Source: Fidelibacterota bacterium TCS55 (lineage in GTDB: Bacteria; Fidelibacterota; Marinisomatia; Marinisomatales; TCS55). From it: a stretch of DNA of 10,634 bases. The stretch is from positions 1 to 10,634 of the forward strand of contig CAJJBS010000096.1 in the NCBI GenBank assembly GCA_905182385.1, given 5' to 3'. Made by a program: the position numbers and the translations under genes. Within the stretch, counting starts at the first letter, position 1, and the number at the start of each line of letters is the position of its first letter. Positions 7,288 to 10,634 of the stretch are shown piece by piece. The notes beneath the pieces were generated by a model. It ran no database searches. It worked only from the letters and a program-made list of their open reading frames with translations, and was not told where the DNA came from.

Positions 7288-7711
7288 AATTATTAAATTT
7301 CATACAAAATAGACCAATTCTAGGGTCGAATTCTCGTTTTCCATCTGTTTGAATTTTCCTTAAAATAAATTCACCAACAGCACCTACCTTAGCTTCGAAT
7401 AGGTGACCACCTTTAACATTAAGATTCTGATCACTAACCGTTATGTGGGCATGAATAAAAGGTTCATTCTCTTTTAATATTACATTTCCTTGAAATGAGG
7501 TTAATTCCCAAAGGTTCTTAAAGAATTTCCTTATATATTTTTTATTTTCTAAATCATATGCGCCTAAATCAATATCTTTAATAGCACCAATACCAGATAT
7601 TTGAGCATTAACTATTTCTTTTGATTTGCAAAATTGAGTTAATGTTCCCATTATTGGCTCATCTTGCTCTACATAAATAATAAAAATATTACCATCTTGT
7701 TTAAATTGCAT
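7286..7711 (-). CDS. PPC/DUF296 domain protein
   Basis: A 141-residue single-domain protein of the PPC (plants and prokaryotes conserved, DUF296) family, the domain that follows the AT-hook in plant AHL proteins but stands alone in bacteria. Typical features in order are NAQISGIGAIKDIDLGAYD (35-53), an E-L-T-S-F-Q-G-N stretch (69-76), the FIHAHITVSD segment (85-94) and GGHLFEAKVGAVGEF (101-115). His87, His89 and His103 form the conserved triad proposed to bind a metal in bacterial members. No AT-hook or signal peptide is present, so it should be cytosolic. The biochemical role of bacterial PPC proteins is unsettled, and I assign none. The ATG at 7711 lies 4 bases after the alaS stop with AAAGGG across that stop; ridA follows after 8 bases. 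Confidence 0.92.
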   Translation of the reverse strand: MQFKQDGNIFIIYVEQDEPIMGTLTQFCKSKEIVNAQISGIGAIKDIDLGAYDLENKKYIRKFFKNLWELTSFQGNVILKENEPFIHAHITVSDQNLNVKGGHLFEAKVGAVGEFILRKIQTDGKREFDPRIGLFCMKFNN

Positions 7712-7715
7712 AAGT

Positions 7716-10298
7716 TTAACCCTTTATAAAATCATCAATTATTTCAAAGCTTTCATTTAAAGCTATTTTTAAACTATTGAGGTCTTTACCACCAGCAGTT
7801 GCAAGATGAGGTTTTCCTCCACCCCCACCACCCATTGAAGCGCCAATTGATTTAGCAATAGTGGATGCATTCAAACCATCCTTTATTAAGTCACTAGAGA
7901 CAACTACGACAACCATCGGTTTATCTCCTTGAGCACCTAACACACCAATCCCAGTTTTCATAGAATTTAGTAAATTATCACCTAGGTCTTTAAGCTCTTC
8001 CATCGTGCTTGCCTCGGTCATATGAGAAACTACTTTAATGTTACTTATAGTTTTACTTTGTTCTATTAATTTATTTAGATCAAAAGCATTTCCTGCTTTT
8101 TTTTGTTTTTTTAATTTCTTCTCTAATTCTTTTCTCTGCGCAATTAGTTGCTTAACTCTATCAACTATCAATTTATTTTCACAATTTAATTGAGTTTGTA
8201 TTGAATTAATTATCAATGATTGATTTTGTATTAATTCAATTGCCTTAGGACCGGTTAATGCAACTATTCTACGAACTCCAGAAGCTAGTGAGGACTCTTC
8301 TATAATTTTAAATAAACCAATATCACCAGTTCGATCAACATGCGTACCACCACAAAGTTCTTTTGAAAAATTTGAAATACTTATGACACGAACTTCATCG
8401 CCATATTTTTCACCGAACATTGCAATTGCACCCTCTTTTTTAGCTTCGTTAAAAGTTTTAACTGACTCATCTAAGTTATTATTTAAAAGTATTTCATTAT
8501 TAACTATATTTTCTATTTTAATGATTTCATCATTAGTTATTTTCTCAAAATGAGTTAAGTCAAATCGAAGATAATCATCATTCACCAAAGAGCCCGCTTG
8601 TTGAACATGATCACCTAAAACCACTTTTAAAGCCTTATGCATCAAGTGAGTTGCTGTATGATTTTTTCTTATATTTTGACGACGATTATAATTCACTTCA
8701 CAAGTAACACTGTTATTTTCATCTATATCAATATTCCCCGTACAATAATGAATAAAAGAGTCATTGTCTTTTTTCACATCGTTTACAATGAGGTCAATAC
8801 CTTTACCTTTTAAAGTTCCATTGTCACCTACTTGGCCACCTGATTCCGCATAGAATGGAGTTTTATCTAGTATAACAAGTATGTGTTCACCTTCAATAGA
8901 ATAACGACAAATTTGAGCTAAGTCTTCAGTCTTATTATATCCCGTAAATATTGACCCTTTTCCTTTTATTAATACTTTCCAATTTAATTTTGATGACTCA
9001 ACAACAAATTTTCCTTTTGCTTTTGCACGGTTTCTTTGTTCTTCCATAGCAACATTAAATCCTTCCTCATCTACTGAAAGACCTTTCTCTCTTGATATAA
9101 GCTGCGTTAAATCAAGAGGAAAACCAAAAGTATCATATAAGCGAAAAGCCTCTTGACCAGAAATAACTTTACTAGATAAACTAAGCACTAATTTATCAAA
9201 ATGATTTAGCCCTCTATCTAATGTCTCACTAAATGCTGACTCTTCAGCCTTAATAACTCTTTTAATATGTGATTTTTTTTCAATAATCTCAGGAAAAGTT
9301 TCACCCATAATACTTCCCAGTGTATCGACAAGTTTATATATAAAAGGTTCACTTTGATGGAGGTTTCTTCCAAATCTTGCTGCTCGCCGCAGTATTCTTC
9401 TAAGAACATAACCTCTACCATCATTGCCTGGTAAACCACCATCTGCAATTGAAAAAGTTAGCATGCGTATATGATCTGCAATCACTTGAAATGGGACGTG
9501 GTTTTCTTTGAATGATTGACCTGTTATTTTTTCTGTTTCTTCTATTAAAGGTTTAAAGAGGTCAGTTTCATAATTATTGTAAGTTCCTTGAAGTACTGAT
9601 ACAATTCTTTCAAATCCTGCACCTGTATCTACATGTTTTGCTGTTAAATCCTCTAAGCTACCATCTTTCAATCTATTACTTTGAATAAAAACAAGATTCC
9701 ATAATTCCCAATAAAGATCAGATTCATTTACACCTTTTGGACTTTGCTTTGAAATATCATCACCAATATAATAATGAATTTCAGAACAAGGGCCACAGGG
9801 TCCTGTTTCACCCATTTCCCAAAAATTATCTTTTTTTCCGCACTTTATAACTCTAGAAGGCTCAATATCTGTTACTTTAGGCCATAATTTAAAAGCCTCA
9901 TCGTCCTCATGAAATACAGTTACCCATAAACGATTTTTATCTAAACCCCATACTTCTGTGAAAAGTTCCCATGCCCAACGAATAGCATCTTCCTTATAGT
10001 AGTCTCCAAAAGACCAATTACCTAACATTTCAAAAAATGTATGATGAAATGTATCAACGCCAACTTCTTCAAGATCGTTATGTTTACCACTTACTCTAAT
10101 ACATTTTTGACTGTTAACAGCACGAACAAAATCAGGGTGCTTTTGATCTAAAAAAATTGATTTGAATTGATTCATTCCAGCATTAGTAAATAGTAACGTT
10201 GGATCATCAATAGGAATAACAGGTGAACTGCGAACAAATTTATGATCTTTATTTTTAAAAAATTCTATGAAAGTATTTCGTATTTCTTGACTTTTCAT
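7716..10298 (-). CDS. alaS: Alanyl-tRNA synthetase
   Basis: A complete 860-residue class II aminoacyl-tRNA synthetase that charges tRNA-Ala with alanine in the cytosol. The N-terminal catalytic domain begins IRNTFIEFFKNKDHKFVRSS and includes LLFTNAGMNQFK (35-46), the HNDLEEVGVDTFHHTFFEM region (73-91) and GRGYVLRRILRRAARFGR (294-311). The editing domain has the zinc ligands HTATH (His547, His551) and CGGTH (Cys649, His653), needed to clear Ser- and Gly-tRNA-Ala. A lysine-rich coiled coil (about 712-735) leads to the C-Ala domain with its Gly-rich motif GASMGGGGGGKPHLATAGG (819-837). Length and domain order are normal. The ATG at 10298 comes 3 bases after the stop of the preceding gene with only an A-rich leader and no Shine-Dalgarno. 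Start choice is supported by the standard N-terminus. Confidence 0.98.
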   Translation of the reverse strand: MKSQEIRNTFIEFFKNKDHKFVRSSPVIPIDDPTLLFTNAGMNQFKSIFLDQKHPDFVRAVNSQKCIRVSGKHNDLEEVGVDTFHHTFFEMLGNWSFGDYYKEDAIRWAWELFTEVWGLDKNRLWVTVFHEDDEAFKLWPKVTDIEPSRVIKCGKKDNFWEMGETGPCGPCSEIHYYIGDDISKQSPKGVNESDLYWELWNLVFIQSNRLKDGSLEDLTAKHVDTGAGFERIVSVLQGTYNNYETDLFKPLIEETEKITGQSFKENHVPFQVIADHIRMLTFSIADGGLPGNDGRGYVLRRILRRAARFGRNLHQSEPFIYKLVDTLGSIMGETFPEIIEKKSHIKRVIKAEESAFSETLDRGLNHFDKLVLSLSSKVISGQEAFRLYDTFGFPLDLTQLISREKGLSVDEEGFNVAMEEQRNRAKAKGKFVVESSKLNWKVLIKGKGSIFTGYNKTEDLAQICRYSIEGEHILVILDKTPFYAESGGQVGDNGTLKGKGIDLIVNDVKKDNDSFIHYCTGNIDIDENNSVTCEVNYNRRQNIRKNHTATHLMHKALKVVLGDHVQQAGSLVNDDYLRFDLTHFEKITNDEIIKIENIVNNEILLNNNLDESVKTFNEAKKEGAIAMFGEKYGDEVRVISISNFSKELCGGTHVDRTGDIGLFKIIEESSLASGVRRIVALTGPKAIELIQNQSLIINSIQTQLNCENKLIVDRVKQLIAQRKELEKKLKKQKKAGNAFDLNKLIEQSKTISNIKVVSHMTEASTMEELKDLGDNLLNSMKTGIGVLGAQGDKPMVVVVVSSDLIKDGLNASTIAKSIGASMGGGGGGKPHLATAGGKDLNSLKIALNESFEIIDDFIKG
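7720..7725 (-). promoter_or_regulatory. Shine-Dalgarno AAAGGG for the PPC-domain gene
   Basis: AAAGGG lies 8 bases before the ATG at 7711 and is formed by the final Lys-Gly codons of alaS, immediately before its TAA. This couples the PPC-domain gene to the end of alaS translation. Confidence 0.65.
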
Positions 10299-10301
10299 TT
10301 T

Positions 10302-10634
10302 TTAAAAAGAAAATGATGTTTCGATCGAAGTAATATCAATCGTTTCATCCTCTCCACTTATTAATCCATCGCCATTTAAATCTCTAAATGATCGACGAAA
10401 TATATAATTTAAAACTAAACCTTGTCCCATTGATATTCCTAATTGGTAACCAATAATTGTACTTTCAGTATAGTCGAATTTAAAAGGATTCGGAACATTT
10501 CTTTGCTGATAAAATGCACGAGCATATTGTAACTTACTTATTGCTTTTTTAAGTCGAAGAGAAGCTAAAAATGTCTGGTTTTTATCTTCGATGAATAAGC
10601 TATCTGAATTTGACCAAATTTCTCCTAACATATC
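10302..10634 (-). CDS. C-terminal part of a probable outer-membrane beta-barrel protein with an EF-hand-like loop (5' end outside window)
   Basis: The frame is open to the right edge, so the ATG at 10631 is probably internal; 110 residues are visible. I cannot name the family. The part near 55-80 (STIIGYQLGISMGQGLVLNY) and the last residues (IDITSIETSFSF) alternate hydrophobic and polar side chains like amphipathic beta strands. The protein ends in Phe after an aromatic/hydrophobic pattern, as in outer-membrane beta-barrel C-termini recognised by the BAM complex. Between these strands lies DLNGDGLISGED (85-96 of the visible part), which fits the DxNxDGxIxxxD calcium loop of EF-hand and dockerin proteins. 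A Lys/Arg-rich stretch, LASLRLKKAISKLQYARAF, precedes them. The stop lies 3 bases before alaS. Outer-membrane location and calcium binding are inference from pattern only. Confidence 0.6.
   Translation of the reverse strand, partial: DMLGEIWSNSDSLFIEDKNQTFLASLRLKKAISKLQYARAFYQQRNVPNPFKFDYTESTIIGYQLGISMGQGLVLNYIFRRSFRDLNGDGLISGEDETIDITSIETSFSF

Noticed and set aside
9218..9448. Open frame of 76 codons overlapping alaS
   Set aside because: It lies wholly inside the conserved catalytic region of alaS, has no binding site and resembles no protein.
1..10634. Defence system, prophage or mobile element
   Set aside because: No transposase, integrase, phage, toxin-antitoxin or CRISPR signature is visible. 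DinG-like helicases occur in some defence loci, but the neighbours here are housekeeping and transport genes.

Overview
The window is a densely packed, AT-rich bacterial segment with every gene on the minus strand, so transcription runs from the right edge to the left. It holds nine protein genes. Two are cut by the window edges: a GH1 glycosidase at the left, missing only its extreme C-terminus, and an outer-membrane-like protein at the right, with only its C-terminus visible. I see no RNA gene, mobile element, CRISPR array, or convincing promoter or terminator. The largest non-coding gap is 48 bases, and it may itself be coding. The low G+C content, a DUF5683-type protein, a beta-barrel-like C-terminus ending in Phe and compact gene spacing suggest a Gram-negative member of the Bacteroidota/FCB group, possibly a free-living marine lineage such as Marinimicrobia (SAR406). 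That assignment is inference with low confidence.

From right to left in transcription order: (1) 10302-10634, C-terminal end of a probable outer-membrane protein with an EF-hand-like calcium loop; (2) 7716-10298, alaS, alanyl-tRNA synthetase; (3) 7286-7711, a PPC/DUF296 domain protein; (4) 6894-7277, ridA, enamine/imine deaminase; (5) 6470-6889, a small DUF5683-like membrane protein; (6) 5061-6473, a sodium:neurotransmitter-symporter-family (LeuT-like) amino-acid transporter; (7) 4269-5057, an unrecognised multi-pass membrane protein; (8) 1416-4220, possibly extended to 4259, a DinG-type helicase fused to a DEDDh exonuclease; (9) 1-1408, a GH1 beta-glycosidase with an N-terminal membrane anchor.

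Gaps of 3-8 bases, one 4-base ATGA overlap and ribosome binding sites lying on the stop codon of the gene before suggest a single polycistronic unit with translational coupling at several junctions. A loose theme in the middle is amino-acid handling: tRNA charging (AlaS), uptake (the symporter) and removal of reactive enamines from amino-acid catabolism (RidA). The helicase-exonuclease and the glycosidase look like housekeeping or accessory genes carried along, with no clear functional tie. I do not see a clearly new defence or mobile system. The most notable points are the probable non-AUG start of the helicase gene, its combination of exonuclease and iron-sulfur helicase, the membrane-anchored GH1 enzyme, and the unrecognised membrane protein.
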